NCBI GenBank assembly: GCA_964405465.1
Contig: CAYONZ010000018.1
Location: forward strand, 1-64,000
Direction of reading: 5' to 3'
DNA length: 64,000 bases
From: CAYONZ01 sp964405465
GTDB taxonomy: Bacteria > Bdellovibrionota > Bdellovibrionia > Bdellovibrionales > JAMPXM01
Shown here: one piece after another, positions 53,054 to 61,832 of the stretch
How positions within the stretch are numbered: the first letter of the stretch is position 1
Layout: each line of letters begins with the position of its first letter
The notes under the pieces: generated by a model
What the model was told of the DNA's origin: nothing
What the model saw: only the letters and a program-made list of their open reading frames with translations
Database searches by the model: none
Made by a program: the position numbers and the translations under genes

Positions 53054-53806
53054 ATGCAAAAAAATAAACTCAAACTTTTGTCTTACAATATTCACAAAGG
53101 ATTCTCTCTCACACAAAGTTTCACTCTCGAGCAAATGCGCGAAGGTATTCGCTCCACAAGTGCCGATTTGGTTTTTCTTCAAGAAGTTCAGGGAGAACAC
53201 GCAAAAAAACAAAAACAGTTTAAGAACTGGCCGCTCGCTTCGCAATTTGAATTTCTCGCCGACTCGATCTGGCCACATTATGCTTATGGAAAAAATGCCG
53301 TTTACAGCGATGGACATCATGGTAACGCCATCCTGAGTCGCTATCCTATTTTGTCATCTGAAAACATCAATATCTCCACCAATCGCTTCGAACAACGAGG
53401 TCTTTTGCATGCGGAGATTGAAATTCCCACGACCGACAAAAGAATTCATCTTCTTTGTGTACACCTCAATCTCCTCGAGGGTGGCCGACAAGCACAGCTC
53501 AAAAAAATTTCGTCTCGCATACGTGAATTTGTCCCCGAAAATGAGCCGCTCATCTTGGCTGGAGATTTCAATGATTGGCGCCAAACGGCCTCGAGCACAC
53601 TCAGTCGAGAGCTTCACCTCAATGAGGCTTTTAAAACCAAGCATGGGCAATACTGCCGTTCCTTTCCCAGCTTTTTCCCAATCTTGACACTTGATCGCAT
53701 TTACATGCGTGGTTTAGAAACCCATTCAGCACTTTGTTTGACCGATGTTCCATGGTCGACGATCTCAGATCACAACGCACTTTTAGTTGAACTTACGATT
53801 TCGTGA
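53054..53806 (+). CDS. Endonuclease/exonuclease/phosphatase family protein
   Basis: 250 residues with all EEP landmarks: SYNIHKGFS (Asn), VFLQEVQGEH (metal-binding Glu), HLLCVHLNLLEGGRQAQL, LILAGDFNDWR (Asp/Asn), LTLDRIYMRG and ISDHNALLVEL (Asp-His). It is a metal-dependent phosphodiesterase. The neighbour is a cardiolipin synthase-like gene 16 bases upstream, so it may act on a phospholipid head group or an inositol-like substrate; it could also be a nuclease. No signal peptide. Confidence 0.85.
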   Translation: MQKNKLKLLSYNIHKGFSLTQSFTLEQMREGIRSTSADLVFLQEVQGEHAKKQKQFKNWPLASQFEFLADSIWPHYAYGKNAVYSDGHHGNAILSRYPILSSENINISTNRFEQRGLLHAEIEIPTTDKRIHLLCVHLNLLEGGRQAQLKKISSRIREFVPENEPLILAGDFNDWRQTASSTLSRELHLNEAFKTKHGQYCRSFPSFFPILTLDRIYMRGLETHSALCLTDVPWSTISDHNALLVELTIS

Positions 53807-54009
53807 GAAAAGAATTTCTGCCGCAGGCTAATGGCTTCGCCGTCACCAAAGCCCGAGCCCTAAGCTGTCTAGTTCTTAATCAGTTCTGCAAAATATATTT
53901 TGTCGAGAGCCCCGTTTTTGCTGAATTGCGCATGTCCTCACACGGCATTTGCAAGTCGCAGGTCCTATGAGGTACAAGTTGGTCACGGCCAATTCTTCAG
54001 GGGGAAGCT

Positions 54010-54771
54010 ATGCCTACATCACCGAAGCAGACGTCCACGTCGCAAACAACACCAACTACACAAACACTGTCGACCATCAAGTTGGCGCTCACAGGTGGCC
54101 CCTCTGGAGGAAAAACCACACTGGCAAATACTCTCGCGCGAGAATTTAGTCACCAGGTGGTGATCGTTCCTGAGGCCGCAAGTCTCATCTTTGCAGGTGG
54201 TTTTCCACGCAAATCCGGAACCCACCATGTTGAAGCTCGGCAACGTGCGATCTATTTTGTACAACGTGAACTTGAGCATGTTTTAATCAAAGACAATCCG
54301 AATCGACTTTTGGTTTGCGATCGTGGATCCCTCGACGGAGCGGCCTATTGGCCACACGCTGAACCTGATTTTCTCTCCAGCGTGAGCTCTGATTTAGAAA
54401 CTGAGGTTGGTCGCTATGATTGGGTTATTCACCTCGATACGGCTCCCAAAAGTTATTATGATACAACAAATCCACTTCGGGTCGAGGGATTTGAGGAAGC
54501 TTGGGCGCTTAATGAAAAAGTAAAAGACGCCTGGTCCACACACCCACAACGCCTGATCATAAACAACAAAGGGCACTTCTTAGATAAATTGCATCGAGCG
54601 CTGTTTGCGGTTCAAGAAATTATCGCGGGAGTCCCGTATGCGGCGATACAGAATCGCCTCACGCAGATGCAAAGTTCTTCTCTCGATAAGAGCCTAGAAG
54701 ACTCTATTGAAATCCTTACGGTGCTTTCGAGTCACGCTTCGCCCGACCAACTCTCAGGTCCCGAACTTTAA
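54010..54771 (+). CDS. AAA_28-like ATP/GTP-binding protein
   Basis: 253 residues with a Ser/Thr/Gln-rich N-terminus of about 22 residues, then a Walker A loop LTGGPSGGKTTLA at 28-40, VPEAASLIFAGGFPR, and a Walker B-like LLVCDRGSLDGAAYWP. It resembles NadR-type kinases and the AAA_28 family of P-loop phosphotransferases. The ATG is preceded by AGGGGGA. The substrate is not evident. It stands alone between a decayed-looking spacer and the convergent LCAT-like gene. Confidence 0.75.
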   Translation: MPTSPKQTSTSQTTPTTQTLSTIKLALTGGPSGGKTTLANTLAREFSHQVVIVPEAASLIFAGGFPRKSGTHHVEARQRAIYFVQRELEHVLIKDNPNRLLVCDRGSLDGAAYWPHAEPDFLSSVSSDLETEVGRYDWVIHLDTAPKSYYDTTNPLRVEGFEEAWALNEKVKDAWSTHPQRLIINNKGHFLDKLHRALFAVQEIIAGVPYAAIQNRLTQMQSSSLDKSLEDSIEILTVLSSHASPDQLSGPEL

Positions 54772-54826
54772 ATTTTGGTTTCTAGGTTTTTATCTCGGGT
54801 TTTTATTTCTGGCATTTATTTGGCTT

Positions 54827-56065
54827 TTATCTTTGGCGGGAAAAGAACATTTTCATTTCCTGTTGAGATTGCTTGTCTTCAATCAACGCCAAATGCTCAG
54901 CTTTTCTTTGCACAAGATGTGCACCTAGCTTGAGCAGACTTTCCAATGGTCGCGATGTTTCAGAAGAAACTGTTTGATCACCGTCAACAAAAACGATTCC
55001 CTTACCATGTTTTCTGTAAACCTCAGGCGCATCACGCTTTAAATCATGTGGCCAATAAATCACCCGTTTTTTACTTTTAACATACACGCCACGCTCAATG
55101 GTTTTAAAACCCTCACCCCAGAAATACATCACTCGGTCGCGAAGAATTTCTGCACTAAATTCATTTTGTTTACTTGAGCCTTCATCATTGCTAGGAAATG
55201 GTGGAGCCAGAATCTTTTCTTGAAATGCACGTCCCTTTTGCAACCAATGATGTGTGAACCTTTCAAGCTCACCGCGATCAGTCACGTGAAACTTCAATCG
55301 CTCTCGAAACAAGCCCGAGCGCGTTTCTTGCCAAGTGCGAACATCGGCAAGGTTTAACTGTCCCAACTCCATTTGGGCTTGCCCCTCATAGATCCACACA
55401 TGATCAAGTCCGGTGAGCGGTAGCAAACTATATATCCCTTCGAAAGTGGAATAGGCCGAACCAGATAAAAGATTTTTATTTAGTCCACGAGAAACACCGA
55501 AATTCATATTGCGTAATAACACAAGGCTACCACGAAATGGGGCGGCCGCCATCACCAGGCGATCCAAGTGTTCAAGTCCGAACCAATTTTCTTCGGCATG
55601 CAACGGATCTTGCAATCCATACCGAAGATAATACGACATCAAAAATGCGCCCATGCTGTGGGCAACAATTGAAACGGAAAAACCCTGATTGCGCCAAAAC
55701 TCAACTCGTTGATGAATGTTTTCAATGGAGCTCAAAATATCACGTCGCCAATCAAAGCCCACTGAATCAAACTGCATGCCTAACTCAAGAGCCCACTTTT
55801 TCATTCGCCGCATAGTTTTGGCATATGCCTGTTCATGGTAAAGTCCAGGTACGACCTTCACTTCATCCAAGACCTCTCCGATTTCGAGATCAAGAAACTC
55901 ATCTGACTCAAGGCCCGCCACTTTCAATGCCAGAGTCTTTTTACCAAGTAAAACTTCGTGTGCCGTTGCCCAGACCGTTTTCTTCGTCTTTTGATCAACA
56001 AGCCGAGTGCCATAGAGACCTGGCACAAAAATTAAAATCTTTTTTGTCTGCTGCGATTTCATCAA
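54827..56065 (-). CDS. LCAT-like alpha/beta hydrolase
   Basis: 412 residues. FVPGLYGTRL near the start is the oxyanion strand, DSVGFDWRRD near 100-109 is typical of lecithin:cholesterol acyltransferases, and the nucleophile S137 is in VAHSMGAFL. The catalytic Asp and His are probably in a stretch such as FVDGDQTVSSETS and a later His. It may act on phospholipid or another ester. Its start overlaps the stop of the nucleoside phosphorylase gene (ATGA). No signal peptide. Confidence 0.75.
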   Translation of the reverse strand: MMKSQQTKKILIFVPGLYGTRLVDQKTKKTVWATAHEVLLGKKTLALKVAGLESDEFLDLEIGEVLDEVKVVPGLYHEQAYAKTMRRMKKWALELGMQFDSVGFDWRRDILSSIENIHQRVEFWRNQGFSVSIVAHSMGAFLMSYYLRYGLQDPLHAEENWFGLEHLDRLVMAAAPFRGSLVLLRNMNFGVSRGLNKNLLSGSAYSTFEGIYSLLPLTGLDHVWIYEGQAQMELGQLNLADVRTWQETRSGLFRERLKFHVTDRGELERFTHHWLQKGRAFQEKILAPPFPSNDEGSSKQNEFSAEILRDRVMYFWGEGFKTIERGVYVKSKKRVIYWPHDLKRDAPEVYRKHGKGIVFVDGDQTVSSETSRPLESLLKLGAHLVQRKAEHLALIEDKQSQQEMKMFFSRQR

Positions 56066-56844
56066 TGACCCTTCGCCAGTGTCGAAAGCGCGGCTTGAAA
56101 CACTTTTTCAAGGCCACTTTTAACTTGTTCACCAAAAAACTGCGGGTTCCATTTAAGGTCAGCCAGACTGTCACTGACAACGACCATACTGGAAATCTCA
56201 ATGTTTCGAAACTGAGCCACAGCAAATAGTGCGGCGGCTTCCATTTCGACCACCATTAGGCCCTCTTGCTGATAGGCCAAAACCTCCTCTTTGGTTTCAC
56301 GATAGGGAGTATCAATTGTCCAGGAGGACCCTTGATAAAAAACCAATCCCAACTCGCTGGCCTGGGTTGCCAGTTGATTGGTTAATTCCGGCGAGGCAAA
56401 GGCAAAACGCTCAGATGGTAAATAGTGATGTGAGCAGCCCTCATCGCGAAGTGCTTTGGTCAAGATCACCAGACCACCAATGGGGAGTCCCAATTGCAAA
56501 CCACCAGCCGACCCAATGGAGATGACTCGCTTGACTCCTACTGCAATCAATTCTTCCAGTAAAGCCACGGCAGCAGGGGCACCGATTCCAAATTGGGCGG
56601 CCACAGCTATTTTAAAATCATATTCTTTTAAAAAGTAGAGGTTGCGATAATAACCGTCACCTTTTTTTCCCTCGTGATTTTTGAGAATTTGTGCGTATAA
56701 ACTCGATTGATAACAAAAAATCACACCCTCCGGTGGAGCGTGATCAGCGGGACCTGTTTTCTTTTGAATGTACCGAAAAAAATCGTCTGGATTAAATACG
56801 GCCTCTTTAGAATACTTATCGCCAAATTGTGGAAGCTTTTTCAT
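56062..56844 (-). CDS. Nucleoside phosphorylase (PNP/UDP family)
   Basis: 260 residues. AAQFGIGAPAAVALLEELI, RVISIGSAGGLQLGLPIG (phosphate site), HHYLPSERFAF, and VVEMEAAALFAVAQF (nucleoside site) with VVVSDSLADLKW, where the Asp or Ser protonates the base, define the family. It cleaves a nucleoside with phosphate, and the specificity resembles uridine phosphorylase. It leads a two-gene unit with the LCAT-like hydrolase. Confidence 0.85.
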   Translation of the reverse strand: MKKLPQFGDKYSKEAVFNPDDFFRYIQKKTGPADHAPPEGVIFCYQSSLYAQILKNHEGKKGDGYYRNLYFLKEYDFKIAVAAQFGIGAPAAVALLEELIAVGVKRVISIGSAGGLQLGLPIGGLVILTKALRDEGCSHHYLPSERFAFASPELTNQLATQASELGLVFYQGSSWTIDTPYRETKEEVLAYQQEGLMVVEMEAAALFAVAQFRNIEISSMVVVSDSLADLKWNPQFFGEQVKSGLEKVFQAALSTLAKGH

Positions 56845-56948
56845 CTCGTGAGTCTATCGCAACCTTTATCCTCAAGCAAGATACTGACGAGGTGCCAATT
56901 GAGCGATGTGCTCCTTGCAGTTTTGAATTTGATCCTTTAGAACAAAGC

Positions 56949-57425
56949 ATGTCGTTTAAAAACTTTAAAGAGCCTCCCAAAAAAACAAGTTCGGTTAAAC
57001 CTCCCATTGTAACACTGAAGCCATTGGCACACGACAGCCAGGAGCACCAGTTGCGAACGAGAACCGATCGCATGGGTATTTGGGCCTCAATCGTTTGCCT
57101 AATTCACTGCATCGGCTCAACCGCACTCTTATTGCTCTTACCCAATTTACTGCCTCATGAAACAAACGAGCTGTTTCATCGCATTCTGTTTGTCGTAGTG
57201 GTCGCTCTCGCATGGCTTGCTTTTTATCCGAATTTTAAAAAACACCGCCAAATGTCTGTGCTCGTGCTCGCTATGGCTGGCACTGTGCTACTCGCACTGG
57301 GCTCAAATTTGCTTTTTGAGATCGAGACGCCGCTTCTCCACACTGGGATCACCATGCTTGGAAGCCTCACGATGATCGTGGCCCATTACAAAAATATCAA
57401 AGCTCACCAACATTGTTGCCATTGA
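56949..57425 (+). CDS. MerC-domain membrane protein
   Basis: About 158 residues from ATG 56949. DRMGIWASIVCLIHCIGSTA at the first span carries the MerC signature cysteines (C-L-I-H-C), with three further spans and a C-terminal KAHQHCCH. MerC proteins move Hg(II) or other soft metals, but no mer genes are near. The frame stays open from GTG 56829 with a CAPC motif upstream, which would add 40 residues and overlap the phosphorylase start. That start has no binding site and is not favoured. Confidence 0.7.
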   Translation: MSFKNFKEPPKKTSSVKPPIVTLKPLAHDSQEHQLRTRTDRMGIWASIVCLIHCIGSTALLLLLPNLLPHETNELFHRILFVVVVALAWLAFYPNFKKHRQMSVLVLAMAGTVLLALGSNLLFEIETPLLHTGITMLGSLTMIVAHYKNIKAHQHCCH

Positions 57426-57483
57426 TATTCGTTTAATTTTGTCGAAGTTTTAGACACTCTTGTTTGGCTCAGGAATCCCCCTA

Positions 57484-57502
57484 CGCACAATTTGCGCGTG
57501 CG
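57484..57502. promoter_or_regulatory. Possible enhancer-binding inverted repeat
   Basis: CGCAC-N9-GTGCG lies about 90-105 bases upstream of the sigma-54-like promoter, a usual position for an upstream activator site. Length and position are the only support. Confidence 0.25.
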
Positions 57503-57589
57503 GTGACTGTTTTTGGATCGCTCCGACCGCATTTTATCATTCAAATAGATTTTATTTAATTGCAGGCGCGCCAACTCTCGATCAACGTC

Positions 57590-57604
57590 TGGCTTGGCCC
57601 TTGC
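57590..57604 (+). promoter_or_regulatory. Sigma-54-type promoter
   Basis: TGGCTTGGCCCTTGC has GG at 57591-57592 and GC at 57603-57604, separated by exactly 10 bases, as in the sigma-54 -24/-12 consensus (TGGCAC-N5-TTGC). With the C at 57604 as -12, the predicted start is 57616, which is the first base of the hairpin of the small-RNA candidate. Sigma-54 promoters need an activator. Confidence 0.6.
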
Positions 57605-57615
57605 TATATATAAAA

Positions 57616-57705
57616 GTAACGAACATGCATCCCCCCTGCATGCCGTTACCCCTCACCTTACCCCCGGGCTTACAGAGTCCCCCCTCTGTAGGCCCTTTTT
57701 TTTTT
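57616..57705 (+). ncRNA. Candidate small RNA with two C-rich loop hairpins
   Basis: A 90-base segment whose parts fit together. Hairpin 1 (57616-57649) pairs GTAACG with CGTTAC, then CATGCA with TGCATG, around a T-CCCCCC loop. Hairpin 2 (57671-57690) pairs TACAGAG with CTCTGTA around a TCCCCC loop. The end has GGCCC and then ten T residues (57696-57705), an intrinsic terminator. A C-rich stretch (CCTCACCTTACCCCC) separates them. C-rich loops of this kind in other bacteria bind Shine-Dalgarno sequences. It could also be a leader of the Rsm22-like gene, whose binding site follows. No expression evidence is available. Confidence 0.55.
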
Positions 57706-57716
57706 AAAGAGGCCAA

Positions 57717-58841
57717 ATGAAACGCCGTCTGCATTTACCAGAAACAATTGAAGTAAAAATCCTCGAACTCCTAAGCGAACGAAATCTTGATCCGCAGCAC
57801 AAGGCAAAAGACATCGCCGCGGCCATCACCAAACTCTCTAATTTCTATTTACAAAATCCGATGGCCCCTACCCCTTGGCAAGAGACCTGGGCTCAGGTGG
57901 CCTACCTCGCCTACTATTTGCCGCTCAACCTAGCTCGCAATCAGGCCGTTTTCGATGAGGCCCAACGAACTGGTTTTACCGAGGGGCTTGAGACTTTGAT
58001 TGATTTTGGCTCAGGGTTAGGATCAGGTTTTTTAGCTTGGACTCCTCATGATTTCAAAAATTTAATTTCAATCGACCGATCAACGAATGCTTTAAAGTTG
58101 CAAACTGAGTTTCTCGAGGCCATGAAACCCATTCGTGAGCAAAATACCAATTCTACTTATCAGGCCACGCAGTTCACTCAAGCCACTCAGGTGCGTGATC
58201 TTGCTCTGGGAGCTTTGAGCCAGCGAGCTGTCTTAGCATCATATGCATTGACGGAATTAGACCAGGAAAACGAAATGCAAACTCTGCCACAATGGATGCT
58301 AGATAGCGAGGCCTTGATTATTATCGAACCATCGACCAGAGAAGATGGGCGAAAATTACTCTTGTTACGTCAGAGCCTTATTGATCAAGGATTTTCCATT
58401 TGGGCACCTTGCACTCATCAGGGTCACTGTCCGCTTTTAGTCGATTCTGAAAAAGATTGGTGTCACGATCGTATTCACTGGAACGCTCCTAATTGGTGGC
58501 GCCGAGTTGAGAGTTTTTTACCAATGAAAAATGCGACGCTAACTTTCTCATATTTGCTCGCACGCAAAAAAACTCGAATCGCACTCAGCAGCACCAGTGC
58601 AACAGAAGTGCGCGTGATTGGCGATACGCTTGATGAAAAAGGGAAATCACGACAACTCATTTGTCAGAGTTCGGAGCGCGAGTTTTTAACCTGGTTCCCG
58701 CAGAGGTGGCCAAAAAACATCGCCAAACCGGAAATCTATCGCGGAGATCTAATTGAATTCAAAGGTGCACTTCATAAAAAATCCAATGAAGTTCGAATCA
58801 CCTCCCCTGACGATTTCAGCGAGATCACCACTCAACGCTAA
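57717..58841 (+). CDS. Rsm22-like rRNA methyltransferase homologue
   Basis: 374 residues, ATG after AAAGAGG. YYLPLNLARNQAVFDEA, TLIDFGSGLGSGFLAW (SAM loop), SYALTELDQ (motif with E), IIIEPSTREDG and APCTHQGHCPLLVDSEKDWC are the conserved pieces of the Rsm22 family. The last has three cysteines and a histidine, a possible Fe-S or zinc site, and CxWC ends it. The family is related to mitochondrial small-subunit assembly factors; the bacterial function is not settled. The gene is right behind the terminator of the small-RNA candidate. Confidence 0.8.
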   Translation: MKRRLHLPETIEVKILELLSERNLDPQHKAKDIAAAITKLSNFYLQNPMAPTPWQETWAQVAYLAYYLPLNLARNQAVFDEAQRTGFTEGLETLIDFGSGLGSGFLAWTPHDFKNLISIDRSTNALKLQTEFLEAMKPIREQNTNSTYQATQFTQATQVRDLALGALSQRAVLASYALTELDQENEMQTLPQWMLDSEALIIIEPSTREDGRKLLLLRQSLIDQGFSIWAPCTHQGHCPLLVDSEKDWCHDRIHWNAPNWWRRVESFLPMKNATLTFSYLLARKKTRIALSSTSATEVRVIGDTLDEKGKSRQLICQSSEREFLTWFPQRWPKNIAKPEIYRGDLIEFKGALHKKSNEVRITSPDDFSEITTQR

Positions 58842-59161
58842 ATCCCCTCAAAGATCGAACCGTTGAACTTTCACCGCAAAAGAAATGAAGAACATCCGTT
58901 GTTGTATTGCTGATCCGATTGAATTTGAAATTCAATTTTCAATCCGCTTCACCACTAGAATGTTTGCGATCTTGTCGATCTTTTCAACAGAGTGTGACCA
59001 TAAAGAGAACAGTCGTTCGTACGATTCTTCTCATATTGAAACATGTCAGGGGATCTTCACATCTCCTTAAACTTGTGAAGAATCAAAGAGGTACGTAATC
59101 GCAAAGAAAATTTCACTTTTACAGTGATCGCGTTATTCTATCGACGAAGGTCGAGGTACGT
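58842..59161. other. Intergenic region with small hairpin
   Basis: A hairpin (CTTCACA at 59055-59061 with TGTGAAG at 59074-59080) has a 12-base loop containing TCTCCTT, complementary to a Shine-Dalgarno. The motif GAGGTACGT occurs twice (about 59090 and just before the next start). No gene is visible. Confidence 0.35.
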
Positions 59162-60370
59162 ATGTTGAATAAACAAAGAAATCTGATCGGTTCACAATTC
59201 CGCTCCTTACAAACTGTAGCAGTGCTGTCTCGTTCCGTTGCCCTGGCAGCAGTGGTGGTACTGATTTCGACAATGGGGTGCGCGCCACAAAATAAATCTG
59301 CTGAGAGCTCTACGCTGGCAGAAGCCGCTCAGGTCGCAACCTTTGATGCCAATCTCTATCCTCTCAACAAAGTCGTTTGCGATCCGTTTGAGGGAGGGGG
59401 AGCTGTCGACGTGCAAGGTGGATTGAAAACAGAACTCTATTACTTAACTCCGGGGCAAAGCTATAATCATGTCGCCGATTACATTGCCCATGGGCATCGC
59501 TCTGAACAAACACTTTTTTTCTCACAACTCTATGTTCCCACACGCATGTTTAGCCTTGGCTTCAATACGGAAACTGGCGGCCAAATCAAAGATGACGCTG
59601 GCAATTCACTGATTGAATACTTCGCTCTCAAATTTTCAAGCGTGCTTAAGTTGGCAGCTGATCAGCCGGAAGGACTCTATCAATTTTCGATTTTATCTGA
59701 CGACGGTGCCGTGATGCGAATTCGTGACACAGATGGCGTTTGGAAAACACTTGTCGATAATGACGGCAACCACCCAACGCGAATGGGTTGTGGCACAACC
59801 ACTCTGGAAATGCGACACGACACTGAACGCATGCTTGAAATCTCCTATTACCAAGGACCCCGCTACCACATTTCGTTGATTCCAATGTTTCGTCGAGTGA
59901 CGAGTGCACAAGCAGCACTTGATTCTTCATGCGGAACATCTGGTAATAGCTTGTTTTTTAATCCGAACGCCAACAGCGCCATTCAAGCGGCCTATCAGAA
60001 TCTTTTGGGTCGAGGTTGGCAACCCCTCAACAAAAACAACTATAGTTTACCCAACACCGCCATGTTCAATCCATGCACAACAACAGGAACGCCGCCCATC
60101 ATATCGGGCCTGCACCTAAGCGAACCGGCTGCAACTGGATTCACCGTGATGTGGGACACAGATATTCCATCAACGTCTCAAGTGATCTACCAAGAGGTCG
60201 GAGGAGCTGAACAAATCACTGTGGCCGACAACTTTTTAGTGAAAACACATGTGGTGGTGGTTCCTGGCCTCAAAGCCAATACCCTTTACCAAGTCAAAGC
60301 GGTTTCCATTTCAAGCGACCTCGGAAAAACCATCAGCACATCCATAGATGTCACCACCTCGGCACAGTAA
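59162..60370 (+). CDS. PA14/FN3-like lipoprotein
   Basis: 402 residues. Lipoprotein signal with STMGC (C40). Residues 110-245 contain a PA14-like beta barrel (GLYQFSILSDDGAVMRIRDT, LEISYYQGPRYHISLIP) of the kind that binds carbohydrate, and the last 95 form a fibronectin type III fold (ISGLHLSEPAATGFTVMWDT, TLYQVKAVSISSDL). Such proteins often bind cell-surface polysaccharides. The ATG has GAGGTACG upstream. Confidence 0.7.
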   Translation: MLNKQRNLIGSQFRSLQTVAVLSRSVALAAVVVLISTMGCAPQNKSAESSTLAEAAQVATFDANLYPLNKVVCDPFEGGGAVDVQGGLKTELYYLTPGQSYNHVADYIAHGHRSEQTLFFSQLYVPTRMFSLGFNTETGGQIKDDAGNSLIEYFALKFSSVLKLAADQPEGLYQFSILSDDGAVMRIRDTDGVWKTLVDNDGNHPTRMGCGTTTLEMRHDTERMLEISYYQGPRYHISLIPMFRRVTSAQAALDSSCGTSGNSLFFNPNANSAIQAAYQNLLGRGWQPLNKNNYSLPNTAMFNPCTTTGTPPIISGLHLSEPAATGFTVMWDTDIPSTSQVIYQEVGGAEQITVADNFLVKTHVVVVPGLKANTLYQVKAVSISSDLGKTISTSIDVTTSAQ

Positions 60371-60410
60371 AACATTTGCATCTCATATTTAAGATGGCCA
60401 TACTAATCGG

Positions 60411-61832
60411 GTGACCATCTTAAATCGACTCGAAAGAAATTGGCTACATCAAGAATCGAGGCTTGCCGACCGCATGACCATGGCCCCGATATGGCTGCAA
60501 TTCCTGGCGATTCTGACCCTCTACGCTAGTTTCCCGCTGATCACATCACTTTTTAAAACCGACTTGCACCCTTACTTTGGCGCAAAAGGCATACAAAACA
60601 CCTTTTATTTAGTCGCATGTCTTTTCAACCTCTCTTTGCCCTATGTTTTTTTTCAATCTCGAATTGAAAGTCTACACAATACGCGAGTCGTGCTTTATTT
60701 TTTAGTGCTCACTATCACTTGGCAGGTTGTTAACTTTTCGAATCCCTCGTCTCAATTCTTAAATACGGCTGCACATTCTTTATCTCTGCTTAGCCCACAA
60801 TGGGTAGCAGGGTCTTTGATTTTTCCGTTTTGGTTGACAGCCGTGTCGCTGTTGATTGGCTTTTCAGGCAAAGACTTGATTCACTTTTCGCGCGAAAATT
60901 TTCTTGGTAAAACGTTTTTCTCGGTTTTGCTAGTTGGTGTTTTTTTTATAACCCTTGCGCTTTTCTCCTTGGATGCTTTGAAAAACCGCCATCATGAGGT
61001 TTTTCAAAAATTTTGGCTCACGCACCCCGACTACCTCCTGGCATTTGGACTCATCTATGTCTGGACTGGGCGCCCACAAAACGGAGCGCTCCTCATGAAT
61101 CCAGCACAGACTCTCTGGAGCATACCCTGGCCAGCCTCAGTGGCGATTGCAAAATCTGAATGGCTCTGGCGTTGGTGGTGGAAAGGCGCGGTGAATCTCC
61201 TTACCGCGATTGCCGCACTCCTTATCGATCTGCTGTTTCTCTCACAACTCAATGAATTTCATCTTTTTTCCAGTGGTCATTTCTATCTTCGAGCGTTGAG
61301 TCTCTACTTTCATTTCATGTTGATTTCGATTGCCGGATGGAACAGTGTATGTGCCATCGGACGATTCTATGGTTTAAAAGCGCCAGAAGCCACTCAATTT
61401 CAGATCTTTGCCCATCATCCGCTTGCGCTTTTTCTCAGGAAATCAACGTATGTCGCATCTTTTCTGCGAGACACACTTTGGCTTCCAATGGCCCATAAAA
61501 CAAAGCGACCTTGGCTCTCGCTCTTTGCCGTCGCGGTGTTGGTCGCTTTTTATATTCCGATCATGCATCGCTTGGTCATTCCCATTTTTTTTCACCACTT
61601 CTTTCCTTCACTGCCTGAAACCCGAACCGATCTCTTTTATTTTGGCCCCCAAGCTTTGGGACAGACTTTTCTTTGGTCCGTGGCACTTTTGATCTGGCCT
61701 GCCTATAAGATCATCGACCGTTGGTGTCTAAACTCGTCTGTACGGATTCTATTTATTTTTTTAAACCATTTCCTCTGCGCGATCTCAGTCGAGTTATTCA
61801 GCCAGTGGATCAGATCATGGAATGTCTTATGA
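60411..61832 (+). CDS. Polytopic membrane protein, possibly MBOAT-like (1)
   Basis: 473 residues with about 11 hydrophobic segments, GTG start. It resembles the following gene in layout and in a C-terminal motif FYIPIMHRLVIPIFFHHFFP. The segment AHHPLALFLRKSTYVASFLRDTLWLP has the layout of the MBOAT re-entrant region (phe-leu-arg-x-lys, aspartate, then a long span), though not the exact WRRWHIS pattern. It ends four bases inside the next start (ATGA). No substrate can be named. It may be an acyltransferase for an envelope polymer. Confidence 0.6.
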   Translation: MTILNRLERNWLHQESRLADRMTMAPIWLQFLAILTLYASFPLITSLFKTDLHPYFGAKGIQNTFYLVACLFNLSLPYVFFQSRIESLHNTRVVLYFLVLTITWQVVNFSNPSSQFLNTAAHSLSLLSPQWVAGSLIFPFWLTAVSLLIGFSGKDLIHFSRENFLGKTFFSVLLVGVFFITLALFSLDALKNRHHEVFQKFWLTHPDYLLAFGLIYVWTGRPQNGALLMNPAQTLWSIPWPASVAIAKSEWLWRWWWKGAVNLLTAIAALLIDLLFLSQLNEFHLFSSGHFYLRALSLYFHFMLISIAGWNSVCAIGRFYGLKAPEATQFQIFAHHPLALFLRKSTYVASFLRDTLWLPMAHKTKRPWLSLFAVAVLVAFYIPIMHRLVIPIFFHHFFPSLPETRTDLFYFGPQALGQTFLWSVALLIWPAYKIIDRWCLNSSVRILFIFLNHFLCAISVELFSQWIRSWNVL

